Part shown: positions 1 to 9,149 of the stretch, one piece after another
Layout of the letters: each line of letters starts with the position of its first letter
Numbering within the stretch: the stretch's first letter is position 1
Assembly: GCA_903835005.1 (NCBI GenBank)
Contig: CAILLK010000127.1
Span: 1 to 64,000 of the forward strand
DNA from: an uncultured Bacteroidota bacterium
Lineage (GTDB): Bacteria > Bacteroidota > Bacteroidia > Chitinophagales > Chitinophagaceae
Reading direction: 5' to 3'
DNA length: 64,000 nt
Notes under the pieces: model-generated
Seen by the model: only the letters and a program-made list of their open reading frames with translations
Databases searched by the model: none
What the model was told of the DNA's origin: nothing
Translations under genes and position numbers: made by a program

Positions 1-1
1 C

Positions 2-115
2 TATATTCAACTGCTTACTGATGTAAAGAAAATCCGCATCAACGACTCCTGGTATCTAAATGAGTATACAAATGAGACAAAAAAATTAATAGAAAAATTA
101 AAAATAATACTATAA
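2..115 (+). CDS. 3' end of an unrecognised gene (partial)
   Basis: An open frame enters from the left edge and ends at TAA after 37 residues (ends LIEKLKIIL). It is lysine-rich and probably helical. I do not recognise the family. It overlaps the first bases of the downstream amidase-like frame in another reading frame, so the two may be remnants of one frameshifted gene, but the visible part lacks the DPGHGG-type zinc motif expected there. Confidence 0.3.
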   Translation, partial: YIQLLTDVKKIRINDSWYLNEYTNETKKLIEKLKIIL

Positions 116-813
116 TACGTAACTCCTTTCCAAGTTACGGGTTAAAAGAATTATCATCATCATGGAATATAGATATCCAACTTACCAGGGTTGATGACAA
201 AAACATATCTCTGGCCCGGCGTGCAGAGCAGGCAAATAAGCTAAACCCTGATCTGTTTTTATCACTGCACCTCAATAACGAACCCGGCACAGAAAAAGCT
301 AAGGGAGATTTTGATATCTATGTATCTGCACAGAGTACCTATGCAGCTCAAAGCAACAGCTACAGTACTGCCATTTTCACTGCTTTGCAGCAAGGCAATC
401 TGTTACCTGCTGCAGCCGCCTGCAACCATGGGCCTGATGAAACATGCGAAAATTGCCGGAACAATCCTAATAACAATAGTATCCCGAAAATAGTGCCGGC
501 TGACAGAGATGATATTTATCTGCTCAGGAATGCGAAAGTTCCAAGCCTTGTAATGGTTTTAGGAAATATAAAGAATAGGGAGCGTATGAAGCAATTTACG
601 GACGGTAACAGGCTGGACATAATTTGCAATTCGATTTTAAGTGGTATTGCAAATGGTGCAAACAGACAGGGTAATCCTGACCTTAATGATCCGGCATTTT
701 CAAAAACCAACAACTCTTTATTCTCCGCAAAAGCAGAAAATGCGCCAACAGTTCCCACCTGCGGCGGGAATAGTATGGCCGCAGTACAGATAAGTATCAA
801 CAGATCTCAATGA
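76..813 (+). pseudogene. N-acetylmuramoyl-L-alanine amidase (Amidase_3), N-terminally incomplete
   Basis: The frame is open from base 76 to the TGA at 811-813 and reads as the C-terminal two thirds of a zinc-dependent cell-wall amidase, which cleaves the amide bond between MurNAc and the stem peptide in the periplasm. Recognisable blocks are IQLTRVDD, then SLARRAEQANKLNPDLFLSLHLN (second zinc His in SLHLN), then DDIYLLRNAKVPSLVMVLGNI, the usual end of the fold. The first zinc ligands (DPGHGG and the Glu about 15 residues later) should lie near base 16, but no frame there encodes them. There is no in-frame ATG; the first accepted start in the track is a TTG at 385, which would drop the SLHLN histidine as well. 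A Ser/Asn-rich tail follows the domain. I read this as a decayed or deletion-truncated gene. A frameshift at the window edge is the alternative. Confidence 0.6.
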
Positions 814-929
814 AGGTAGCCCAGATCTAAAAAAGCTCCCCCGATTATAAAAAGTAATGCCTGTATATGGGCATTCCTGGGCAGGTGTTGACCAAACTTT
901 ATTATTTAACCCGAATAAAAATGTAACTT

Positions 930-2357
930 ATGAAGCAAGTCATTTCATTTATAGTACTCTCTGCATTTACCCTATTGTGTTTTGGACAAGTTAAACAGGT
1001 ATCCGAAGCAAATGCAGAAACAGGCAATGCCGCAGGAAAATCCAAAATTACGAATCCTGAAAAAAATACACCATGGCCTTATAAGCATTCGGTGAACTGT
1101 AGTATACAAGACAAAAACGGCGATATCTGGTTTGGCACTACTGACGGGTTATACAGATATAATGGCAAACTGTTTACTAATTACAAGACTATTGATGGCA
1201 TAAGTTTTGAGGGCATGACAAAAATTATAGAAGACAAAGCCGGGAATATATATTTTGGTGCAACCGGAGGTGTTATCCGCTATAATATCTTACAGTCAAA
1301 GAGCCGGAGCAATCCATCATTTACAGGTATAAAAATCCCTGTTTCCATGTCCAACGTCAATTTCTCAGAATCGTTGAAAAGTAATTTGTATGGCAACGAG
1401 TCAGTAAAACCAGTAAACCAACTTATGGAGGATAGTAAGGGAATAATCCGGTTTACGGTTGGGTATCATTTGTATTATATAGACAAGGTTACAGATGATG
1501 CCAGATGCACAGCCATTGGCAATTATCTCCGGAACGAAAAAATACAAATGAGCAAAGGTGATCCCGATGACTTTGGCATAACAGCCATGTGCGAGGACCC
1601 GCAAGGCAACATTCTGCTAGGTGTCGTTTCATGCGGATGCTGCTACAATGTGACTTATAAAATAAACAGGGAGCGGCTGGAGCATCCTTGCATTCTAAAT
1701 AATTGCCATCATGACCTGAGCAATCCCGAAGACCTTGCCACCCACAACTCGGAAATTACAGCATCATTAAAAAAAATAACACAGGAAAGTACTAACATGT
1801 CATTTGGAACTGCATTAAAAGACAGGCATGGTAATATGTGGTTCGGAGGAGTAGAAAAAGGAGGTGTATATAAGTATGATGGAGCGCATTTTATCCGCTG
1901 CATGGATAATGAAGAGCTGAATAAAAGTATAATAAGCACCATATTTGAAGACAGCAAAGGAAATTTCTGGTTTGGCACATACGCCGATTCAACCCTTGCC
2001 GGAAATGGTGTATTCAGGTACAATCCTTATGCTAAGGGTGGATCTTCAATAGCGCACTACACTATAAAAGATGGTTTATGCAGCAATCATCCATTCAGTA
2101 ACGACGTTATTACTTCTTTAAACGAAGATAAAACTGGTAAAATGTGGTTTGGTGGCGATGGCGGTATTTGCTATTATGCCACAGGCGCGCATAATGCTGG
2201 CAATGTCAATTTCACCAATTTCAGAGAGGAGGAAGGCATGAATGACGACCATGTTAACTTTATTCTTAAAACCAGATCGGGTGAAATATGGTTGGGTACA
2301 TGGAATCTGGGGATTTATAAATATGATGGCAAGCAGTTGATAAGTTTTAATAATTAA
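930..2357 (+). CDS. Secreted two-component-regulator-type beta-propeller (Reg_prop) protein
   Basis: A 475-aa protein with a signal peptide (MKQVISFIVLSAFTLLCFGQ) followed by repeated Reg_prop blades: GDIWFGTTDGLYRYNGK near residue 67, GNIYFGATGGVIRYN near 107, GNMWFGGVEKGGVYKYDG near 300, GNFWFGTYAD near 340, GKMWFGGDGGICYY near 408 and GEIWLGTWNLGIYKYDG near the C-terminus. In hybrid two-component systems these blades form the periplasmic sensor, but here no TM, kinase or DNA-binding part follows. The protein is therefore a stand-alone exported propeller, probably periplasmic or surface-bound. A CGCC cluster (VVSCGCCYN, about residue 235) interrupts the blades. No T9SS C-terminal domain is visible. 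The ligand is unknown. Confidence 0.75.
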   Translation: MKQVISFIVLSAFTLLCFGQVKQVSEANAETGNAAGKSKITNPEKNTPWPYKHSVNCSIQDKNGDIWFGTTDGLYRYNGKLFTNYKTIDGISFEGMTKIIEDKAGNIYFGATGGVIRYNILQSKSRSNPSFTGIKIPVSMSNVNFSESLKSNLYGNESVKPVNQLMEDSKGIIRFTVGYHLYYIDKVTDDARCTAIGNYLRNEKIQMSKGDPDDFGITAMCEDPQGNILLGVVSCGCCYNVTYKINRERLEHPCILNNCHHDLSNPEDLATHNSEITASLKKITQESTNMSFGTALKDRHGNMWFGGVEKGGVYKYDGAHFIRCMDNEELNKSIISTIFEDSKGNFWFGTYADSTLAGNGVFRYNPYAKGGSSIAHYTIKDGLCSNHPFSNDVITSLNEDKTGKMWFGGDGGICYYATGAHNAGNVNFTNFREEEGMNDDHVNFILKTRSGEIWLGTWNLGIYKYDGKQLISFNN

Positions 2358-2621
2358 TAAAACATAGCATGGTCTTGTTAGACAATATATCCGGAAAAAT
2401 TCCATTACAGTCGCGTGTACTTACCGTTGCATCTTTCTTCTCCCTGTTGCAAAGCCATGCAAGCAGGGCAATCCCTTTTTTATTGTAATTTTACCACATT
2501 ATTACAACTATCACCTATAATCAAGAGGTTTCCCTTAAGTTAAAAGGATAATCTCAAAATTAGTTGATAGTGTTAAATATATGAGGTCTCTTTTTTTAAA
2601 GATTTTAATGCTGAATAAATC
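2358..2621. other. Intergenic stretch, no gene seen
   Basis: AT-rich spacer. A short AGGG-CAAT-CCCT stem followed by a T run at about 2464-2480 could be a weak terminator for the propeller gene. No clear TAnnTTTG promoter box is visible before the aminotransferase. Confidence 0.3.
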
Positions 2622-3701
2622 ATGATCAATGTTACCAAGCCGTTTCTGCCGGAGATTGAGGAATACATAACGTATTTAAGGGGCATATGGGACCGCAACT
2701 GGCTCACTAATAACGGGCCGCTGGTCAATGACCTGGAGCTAAAGCTGAAGGAGTACCTGAATGTGAAGCACCTGCTCTACCTGGGCAATGGCACTATAGC
2801 CCTGCAGATAGCCATTAAGGCGCTGGGGTTGAAGGGGGAGATCATTACAACCCCCTTTTCGTATGTGGCTACTACATCGGCTATAGTATGGGAGGGATGT
2901 GATCCGGTTTTCGCGGATATTGATAAAGATACATTTAACATAGATCCGGCAAAAATAGAGCAGGCCATTACTGATAAAACAACTGGCATACTGGCCACAC
3001 ATGTATTCGGTAATCCCTGCGATATAGATGCCATTCAAAAGATAGCTGTTAAGCATAACCTGAAGGTAATTTATGATGCGGCCCATTGTTTCGGCACTCA
3101 TTACAAGGGCAAAAGCGTGTATAACTACGGAGATGTAAGTACTGCAAGTTTTCATGCTACCAAGTTGTTTCATACCATAGAGGGTGGGGCAGTGATAACC
3201 AATAATGCCGAACTACTGAAGAAAATGGCCTATATGCGGAATTTCGGGCATGAAACTGCCGAGACTTTTGCAGGAGTGGGCATCAACGGGAAAAATTCTG
3301 AATTTCATGCGGCTATGGGCCTGGCTAACCTCAGGCATATTGAGGCTATTCAGCAATCCCGGAAAGACCAGGCTGCAATGTATGATAAAGAACTGGCCGG
3401 ATTGAGAGTGAGGCGGCCTAAAATTCAGGCCAATTCAGTATGGAATCATTCGTATTATCCTGTTGTATTTGAAACGGAAGAACTATTGCTGCGCAGTATA
3501 GCAGAACTGAATGATAACTGGATTTATCCCCGGCGGTATTTTTATCCCAGTCTTTCAGGGCTGAATTATGTGAAGAAGGGCGATACGCCTGTATCCGATA
3601 ATTTAGCCAGCCGGATACTGAGTCTGCCGCTCTCTCACTCACTGAAACGGGAGGAGATCGCTTTTATAAGCAGGATATTGCTGCGTGTGCAGAACAATTG
3701 A
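2622..3701 (+). CDS. DegT/DnrJ/EryC1/StrS sugar aminotransferase (VioA/FdtB-like)
   Basis: A 359-aa PLP-dependent transaminase that aminates a nucleotide-linked keto-sugar in the cytoplasm, feeding O-antigen or surface-glycan synthesis. The opening VTKPFLPEIEEYITYL and WLTNNGP is characteristic of the VioA/FdtB branch (dTDP-4-amino-4,6-dideoxyhexose transaminases). The PLP-anchoring Asp is in IYDAAHCFG (D152) and the Schiff-base lysine in FHATKLFHTIEGGA (K181). The length is close to the family norm. It stands convergent to the hddA/GT2 pair, which also points to glycan assembly. The exact sugar substrate cannot be read from sequence; the family branch is fairly certain. Confidence 0.88.
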   Translation: MINVTKPFLPEIEEYITYLRGIWDRNWLTNNGPLVNDLELKLKEYLNVKHLLYLGNGTIALQIAIKALGLKGEIITTPFSYVATTSAIVWEGCDPVFADIDKDTFNIDPAKIEQAITDKTTGILATHVFGNPCDIDAIQKIAVKHNLKVIYDAAHCFGTHYKGKSVYNYGDVSTASFHATKLFHTIEGGAVITNNAELLKKMAYMRNFGHETAETFAGVGINGKNSEFHAAMGLANLRHIEAIQQSRKDQAAMYDKELAGLRVRRPKIQANSVWNHSYYPVVFETEELLLRSIAELNDNWIYPRRYFYPSLSGLNYVKKGDTPVSDNLASRILSLPLSHSLKREEIAFISRILLRVQNN

Positions 3702-3738
3702 TGGGCATTTGTGGCGCATTAAAAGTACAAGATGTCTA

Positions 3739-4656
3739 CTATCTCACAAACACATTTTTCATAAAAAAGCCCTTCAGGGTGAACCATTGGGAGAAGACCA
3801 CATAACGACCCTTAATTTCCTGGCCCTTAAGTGCAAACAATAGCCATAGCAGCCATGAGGCGCCGAACTTGACCATGTATTCAGTCATTTTGCGAAGCAC
3901 TGCAAGGCCTCCTTTTTCTTCGCGCACCCTTATTCTCTCATCTGAGCCGGTTTTGAGGAAGAGTTTCTTAAAACTGCTGAACTGAAGCCGCTCATTATCA
4001 ATGTTGTGATAAACAAGGGCATCGGGTATATAATAAACAATGTCGTTGATGGGCTTTATAGCAAAATAGATCTGTTTATCATCGCTGCGGAAAGTGAGTT
4101 TGTTATTAAATCCGCCGGATTTTAAAAGAACATCTTTTCGGTAGGTCATGTTGCAACCGGCGGGGTATTTCATTTTGCCTTCATAGCGGCGCGGGGGCTG
4201 GCCATGATCGGCTACGCCCACATAGCCGGCAAGGTATTTGTTCATCCAGCGGGGTTCACCATCTTCCGAATATTTTGGTAATACCCGCCCGCCAGCTCCC
4301 GCCGCCTCAGGATGCAGTATCAGGAAGTCGTAAATCGTTTTGGCAAATTCAGGTATTGCCTCAGCATCGTCATCTATAAAGGTAATGACATCATACTTGG
4401 CCTCCTGTATGCCCCGGTTGCGGGCAAATGCAAGCCCTTTGCTGGCTTCAAATACATATCGGTAGGGCAGATCCGGATGGGTGCTTATATACTCCTTAAT
4501 GATCTCGGCAGATTTATCGGTGCTGTTATTATCCACAAATACCACTTCAAAACAAGCCTTATCAAGGGTTTGCAGCGAAAGGCATTGCAGGCAGTTATAA
4601 ATAAACTTCTGGCGGTTGTAAGTGCAAACAACTATAGATAGCCCTGGTCCCTGCAT
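3739..4656 (-). CDS. Family 2 glycosyltransferase
   Basis: A 305-aa GT-A fold enzyme that transfers a sugar from a nucleotide donor to a surface-glycan acceptor. The N-terminal nucleotide-binding strand is LSIVVCTYNRQKFI, followed by VVFVDNNSTDKS, and the metal-binding DXD-type motif is FIDDDAEAIPEF at about residue 115. A basic, hydrophobic C-terminus (WLLWLLFALKGQEIKGRY) suggests peripheral membrane attachment. It lies 93 nt downstream of hddA on the same strand, so the two are probably cotranscribed, which makes a heptose or amino-sugar glycan a reasonable but unproven acceptor or donor context. Confidence 0.88.
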   Translation of the reverse strand: MQGPGLSIVVCTYNRQKFIYNCLQCLSLQTLDKACFEVVFVDNNSTDKSAEIIKEYISTHPDLPYRYVFEASKGLAFARNRGIQEAKYDVITFIDDDAEAIPEFAKTIYDFLILHPEAAGAGGRVLPKYSEDGEPRWMNKYLAGYVGVADHGQPPRRYEGKMKYPAGCNMTYRKDVLLKSGGFNNKLTFRSDDKQIYFAIKPINDIVYYIPDALVYHNIDNERLQFSSFKKLFLKTGSDERIRVREEKGGLAVLRKMTEYMVKFGASWLLWLLFALKGQEIKGRYVVFSQWFTLKGFFMKNVFVR

Positions 4657-4749
4657 AATGAGTATATTGTAAATTGCGGTAAAGCAGCGGAGGTAAAAAT
4701 AATCAAAATGATAGTATCATTGCCAGGCCACAAACATCGTTGAACAGTT

Positions 4750-5772
4750 TTAGATACTCCAGGTAACCAAACCCCGCTCTGTGAACTGATAAGCCCTGAA
4801 TTCGCCGCCAAAGTTTTCGAGCGCTTTCTTAACCTGATAACGCGTATTGCCGGGGCAGTAGAACATCATAAACCCGCCTCCGCCCGCTCCCGATATTTTG
4901 CCACCGGTAGCGCCGGCTTTAAGAGCAGTTTCATATATCTCGTCCATCGAAGAATTAGAAATGCCCTTGGCCATTTGTTTTTTATAGCGGAAGCCAAAAT
5001 CGAGTATGCTGCCTATGTCGTGTATATTGCCTTTGAGCAGGGCTTCTTTCATCATCAGCGCCTGTTCCTTTAGGTGGTGCATGGCCTCTATGGATTCTTT
5101 GTTTTTATCCTTTACATTCTGGCTCTGGGCTTCTATAATTGTAGAAGACAATCTGCTGGTGGCAGTAAAGTAAAGTAAGAGGTTGTTCTCAAGTTCAAAC
5201 AGGTACTCCTGCTTGATGCGGAGCGGATTAACTATAACTTTATTATCATGATAAAACTCCATGAAGTTGACACCGCCGAAAGTTGCTGCATACTGGTCCT
5301 GCTTGCCGCCGGCCATAGCCAGTTCCACCCGCTCCACATCGTAGGCCATCTGGGCAATATCATATTCGCCCAGGGGCAGGTTGAGCCATTCGGCAAAAAC
5401 ACCGATGATAGCTACCATAAGGGTAGATGAACTGCCCAACCCAGATCCGGCAGGGGCATCAACAATAGTTGATAATTTAAATCCGGATGGCACAGGGCCA
5501 TATTTCTTAACAATATAATTATAAGCTCCGCAAGCCAGGTCCAGTTGCCCGTCAATGGGAAGCGAGTCGCTCCTGTCATAGCTCACTGTTTCTTCCCGGT
5601 CAACCGCCTCTATAATAATTTCTGGTAGCGCCAGTGGCTCAATGGTAGCATAGGCATAGAGGGAAATTGTGGCATTGAGTATGGCTCCGCCATAGAGGTC
5701 GCAATAAGGGCTTACATCTGTGCCGCCACCGGCAAGGCCTATACGCAACGGCGCTTTACTTCTGTATATCAT
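4750..5772 (-). CDS. hddA: D-glycero-alpha-D-manno-heptose-7-phosphate kinase (GHMP kinase)
   Basis: A 340-aa GHMP-superfamily kinase. It matches HddA, which phosphorylates D-glycero-alpha-D-manno-heptose 7-phosphate at C1 on the way to GDP-heptose for S-layer or capsule glycans. Diagnostic blocks are RSKAPLRIGLAGGGTDVSPY at the N-terminus, the ATP-binding DAPAGSGLGSSSTL (about 105-118), GGKQDQYAATFGG, and motif 3 KISGAGGGGFMMFYC near the C-terminus. The initiating ATG at 5772 fits the family start. Leading gene of a probable two-gene operon with the downstream GT2. Related L-fucose kinase-like GHMP enzymes are the main alternative. Confidence 0.87.
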   Translation of the reverse strand: MIYRSKAPLRIGLAGGGTDVSPYCDLYGGAILNATISLYAYATIEPLALPEIIIEAVDREETVSYDRSDSLPIDGQLDLACGAYNYIVKKYGPVPSGFKLSTIVDAPAGSGLGSSSTLMVAIIGVFAEWLNLPLGEYDIAQMAYDVERVELAMAGGKQDQYAATFGGVNFMEFYHDNKVIVNPLRIKQEYLFELENNLLLYFTATSRLSSTIIEAQSQNVKDKNKESIEAMHHLKEQALMMKEALLKGNIHDIGSILDFGFRYKKQMAKGISNSSMDEIYETALKAGATGGKISGAGGGGFMMFYCPGNTRYQVKKALENFGGEFRAYQFTERGLVTWSI

Positions 5773-5948
5773 AATGTGGAGGCTAAATTAATGAAATAAT
5801 AGGGTTTTAACTCCTGATCAAATGATAAATAACACATAAATTCTATTCGGCATTTATGGTTTCCGGATTGTTTTCACAAAAAATTACATGCCACCATTAC
5901 TTTGGTATACTTTAATGGTGTAAAATTGTATAAAGAAATAAAATAATT

Positions 5949-6941
5949 ATGATCGATCCTGTTTCAGAACCGGTTAGTCTGGATGCTACTGCTGCTATAG
6001 GGCATCTGGTGGACAATATAGAAAAGGTAATTCGCGGTAAGCGCAAACAAATAGAAATGGTGGTGACCTGCCTCCTGGCCGGTGGTCACATACTTATGGA
6101 AGATAACCCGGGAACGGGGAAAACGGTGCTGGCCCGCTCACTGGCGCAGTGTATAAGCGGGAGCCGGGAAGGCGAGCATGTGGTTTTTAAGCGCATTCAG
6201 TTCACTCCCGACCTGCTGCCTATGGACCTGATAGGCACGCATATTTTTGACGACCGGAATAAGGAATTTGTTTTCAAAAAAGGGCCGTTGTTCTGCAATG
6301 TGCTGCTGGCAGATGAAATTAACCGCGCCTCGCCAAAAGTGCAGAGTGCGCTGCTTGAAGCTATGGCCGAGCAACAGATTACAGTGGGCGATACAACATT
6401 ATTGCTGGAGCGTCTGTTCTTTACCATTGCCACCCAGAACCCGATAGAGATGGAAGGTACTTACCCTCTGCCCGCGGCACAGCTCGATCGTTTCTACATG
6501 AAGATACAATTTGGGTATGTGGATGAAGTAACAGAGCTGGACATCTACCGCGACTACCTGAACATTGCCAAAAACCTGGTGGACCTGCAGCAGGTGTTGA
6601 GTATGCAGGACATTCTTTCTTTGCAGGCACAGGCCGGCGAGGTTTTTGTGCATGAAGAGATACTGAAGTCAGTAAGTAACATTGTAAGGCAAACACGTGA
6701 GCACCAGGATATCTCTCTGGGTGCATCTACACGCAGTGGAATCGCCTTCCTGAAATGTTTGCGGGCTTATGCGCTGGTAAAAGGCCGTACTTACATTATT
6801 GAAGATGATGTGAAAGATATTGCCAGGGCAGTTCTGGAGCACAGGCTGGTATACCGCAATAAAGATGGCAAACTGAAAGCGCTGGACGGAATAATAAGTA
6901 AAGAAACAGAGCGGCTTGCCAAGTTGAAGCTATATAATTAA
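5949..6941 (+). CDS. MoxR-family AAA+ ATPase
   Basis: A 330-aa AAA_3 chaperone-like ATPase. Walker A is EDNPGTGKT (51-59), Walker B is LLADEINRA (119-127), followed by SPKVQSALLEAMAEQ and the sensor-1 ATQNPIEMEGTYPLP. MoxR proteins usually act with von Willebrand factor A partners (BatA/BatB or DUF58) in maturation of envelope complexes. No such partner is seen next to it here, which is slightly unusual; the next gene is a large exported protein of unknown role. Full length for the family. Confidence 0.9.
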   Translation: MIDPVSEPVSLDATAAIGHLVDNIEKVIRGKRKQIEMVVTCLLAGGHILMEDNPGTGKTVLARSLAQCISGSREGEHVVFKRIQFTPDLLPMDLIGTHIFDDRNKEFVFKKGPLFCNVLLADEINRASPKVQSALLEAMAEQQITVGDTTLLLERLFFTIATQNPIEMEGTYPLPAAQLDRFYMKIQFGYVDEVTELDIYRDYLNIAKNLVDLQQVLSMQDILSLQAQAGEVFVHEEILKSVSNIVRQTREHQDISLGASTRSGIAFLKCLRAYALVKGRTYIIEDDVKDIARAVLEHRLVYRNKDGKLKALDGIISKETERLAKLKLYN

Positions 6942-7016
6942 ACGGAAGTTTGATTATAATGGAAGAGGATATTGTACCAGTCCGGGAATAGTAAATAATT
7001 GAAGGTATTTGTGATC

Positions 7017-9113
7017 ATGAAAATAAGGCTTTTAATATTTCTCAGTTGTTTTCTGGCGCTTACCCTCTGCGCTGGAGTCAGCTATGCTCAGAAGGCTAAA
7101 GTGGCAGCCCCGCGCACACCTCCGGTTATGCCCCAATTGCCGCCGCAACTGATGCCACCGCATCCGGCAAATAAAATGCAGCAACGCTATTTTGATATTG
7201 ATGCTAAACGGATGATAGAGGATGTGAACGGGGAGGATGCATTGCCCCGGTCGCGGGAGTTTAAGCGTATAGACAGTACTTATTACGTGGGCTGGATGTT
7301 TGAAGGCGCTTATAAATATAACCATTCGGCCGACTACCTGGGATACCGCAATGCTGCTGTGCCCCTGGAGCGCGCACTTGACCTTATGGAGCATGATTAT
7401 GCCAAAGCCCTTGCTACCAGAACAGGGGATATTATGACGTTTTATCCAATAAGGATACTGGTGCCCGACTATACTATGATAGCCTACTACCTGATGAACT
7501 GCTATGCCAACACAGACCAGCCAGATAAAGTGTATAAATTATTGCGCCGGACATTGAAGTGGAAGTTTCAGGCAACTTATTACATGGACTCCTGGAACCA
7601 TTTGGCCTGGACTGTGCACCGCAACCGGTTTTATACTACTTCGAAATATTCTTTCCTCAAAAACTCTATTGAAGAAAATGAAAAACTGGCTCAAAGGTAC
7701 CTGGATACATCAATGATGACCATTGAGAAAAACAGTGCGCTCAATGAGCAGCTGGGTGCCAATGTGCCCTACCTGCATGGCAATGCCGACAGGGAAAGGA
7801 TTGGGGTTTACCACTACCGCAACATATTGTACAGCTACTCTTTCCAGATTGATTCGGCGGCTTATTATTTTGAACTGATGCGCAAGGCAGGCAGGTTGCC
7901 TCATAATAACTTCGCGAACTTCAAAGGTATATGCGGTGATTTCCGGACTGCAGAATCGGAATATAAACTGGCCTCCATGCAGGACGCAGGAGATAAGCGC
8001 CTGCAGGAGTGGGCTTACTATTCATCGATAATAGATATCTACAAAGCAAAGCCGGCAGCAGGGGCCAGCCTGAGCAAAAATATGATTAAGGCCGCCGGTT
8101 CAACGCCCGGTTACGGATGGTATAATATAGCCCTGGCCCGTTGTATGACCTACGATGGCCAGATCAGTGAATCGGACAGGTATGCCGACAAAGCTGCTGA
8201 TTTCAAAGAACTGCATATAGGCACTACACTTGGCCAGAGCCAGTATGATTTCAGTGTGCAGCTGCTGAAGCTTATCAATAAAGAACAGACCTGGGAGATG
8301 CAGAAATTTGAACATGCCAACTGGTGGTATAATCCGGCAGTTTTGGTGGATATGACCGGCAAGCTGAGTGAAACCTACCTGCAGCAATTGCTTATAATCA
8401 ACCAGTTTGCCCTTAACCCGGAGCGCGACAGGGTGATCTACAAACTGTTCTCTACAGAGAGCACCGTATCGTGGGATGAAGTCTGGTACCTGCTGCATGA
8501 TTTCAGTACGGAATACTTCATCAAGCGATTTCAGAAAGAGGCGGAGACTGACAGCAGGGCCTACATTCGTAAGTATTATGAGCTGTTTGTGGCCAGGCTC
8601 AAGATGCAGCAGGGCAAGTATAAAGAAGCAAAACCTTTGCTGGATAAATTGCTCACTGATCCCAGTACAGATGTTGATTATGAAAAACTATTCATAGCCA
8701 GGGTATACCAGGCCGAAGCGGAATGTGCCAAAGAACTTAAAGATAACAGCAAACATGACCTCTGGCTTTACAGGATGTATACTTTATACCCTCAGTTGGT
8801 GCCGTTTACCGGGATGGCAATGAATATGAATCTGCATGTGAGCGGAGAAATAGACAAGGATGTCGAAAAGCGGCTGAGGGCCTGTAATATCCGCTGGACA
8901 ACAGACCGGAGTATACCGGCCCCTGAAGCTTATGTGGAGTTTACGCATACCGGCAAGAATAAAGATATCACCTTTTATGTGCTCGACCAGACAGGTAATT
9001 ATATAGTGCAAAAGCAATCTTTTGCCTGGCAAAAGGCTGATGAAGCGGGCAGGCAACTGGCTTATAAGCTGTTTAATATTGGCAGCAGGGTGGATGAAAA
9101 GGAATCGGAATAA
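7017..9113 (+). CDS. Large exported protein of unknown function, TPR-like helical
   Basis: 698 aa from the ATG at 7017, which opens directly into a signal peptide (MKIRLLIFLSCFLALTLCAGVSYAQ). The upstream in-frame TTG at 6999 would add six non-signal residues and is less likely. A Pro-rich linker (PPVMPQLPPQLMPPHP) follows the signal. The rest is rich in Tyr, Trp and helix-forming stretches with loosely repeated Y-A-K-A type units resembling tetratricopeptide repeats (for example RLKMQQGKYKEAKPLLDKLL near residue 530). No catalytic motif is recognisable. It follows the MoxR gene by 75 nt on the same strand, so the pair may be cotranscribed. Function unknown. Confidence 0.75.
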   Translation: MKIRLLIFLSCFLALTLCAGVSYAQKAKVAAPRTPPVMPQLPPQLMPPHPANKMQQRYFDIDAKRMIEDVNGEDALPRSREFKRIDSTYYVGWMFEGAYKYNHSADYLGYRNAAVPLERALDLMEHDYAKALATRTGDIMTFYPIRILVPDYTMIAYYLMNCYANTDQPDKVYKLLRRTLKWKFQATYYMDSWNHLAWTVHRNRFYTTSKYSFLKNSIEENEKLAQRYLDTSMMTIEKNSALNEQLGANVPYLHGNADRERIGVYHYRNILYSYSFQIDSAAYYFELMRKAGRLPHNNFANFKGICGDFRTAESEYKLASMQDAGDKRLQEWAYYSSIIDIYKAKPAAGASLSKNMIKAAGSTPGYGWYNIALARCMTYDGQISESDRYADKAADFKELHIGTTLGQSQYDFSVQLLKLINKEQTWEMQKFEHANWWYNPAVLVDMTGKLSETYLQQLLIINQFALNPERDRVIYKLFSTESTVSWDEVWYLLHDFSTEYFIKRFQKEAETDSRAYIRKYYELFVARLKMQQGKYKEAKPLLDKLLTDPSTDVDYEKLFIARVYQAEAECAKELKDNSKHDLWLYRMYTLYPQLVPFTGMAMNMNLHVSGEIDKDVEKRLRACNIRWTTDRSIPAPEAYVEFTHTGKNKDITFYVLDQTGNYIVQKQSFAWQKADEAGRQLAYKLFNIGSRVDEKESE

Positions 9114-9149
9114 AGGTTGGCTTGGTTTCCTGTTCTCAAAATTTAAAAC

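Noticed and set aside
385-813. Short TTG-started version of the amidase frame
   Set aside because: It would begin after the SLHLN motif, so the frame is better treated as a truncated gene from base 76.
2464-2480. Weak AGGG/CCCT hairpin with T run
   Set aside because: Only a 4-bp stem; mentioned in the gap entry but not called as a terminator.
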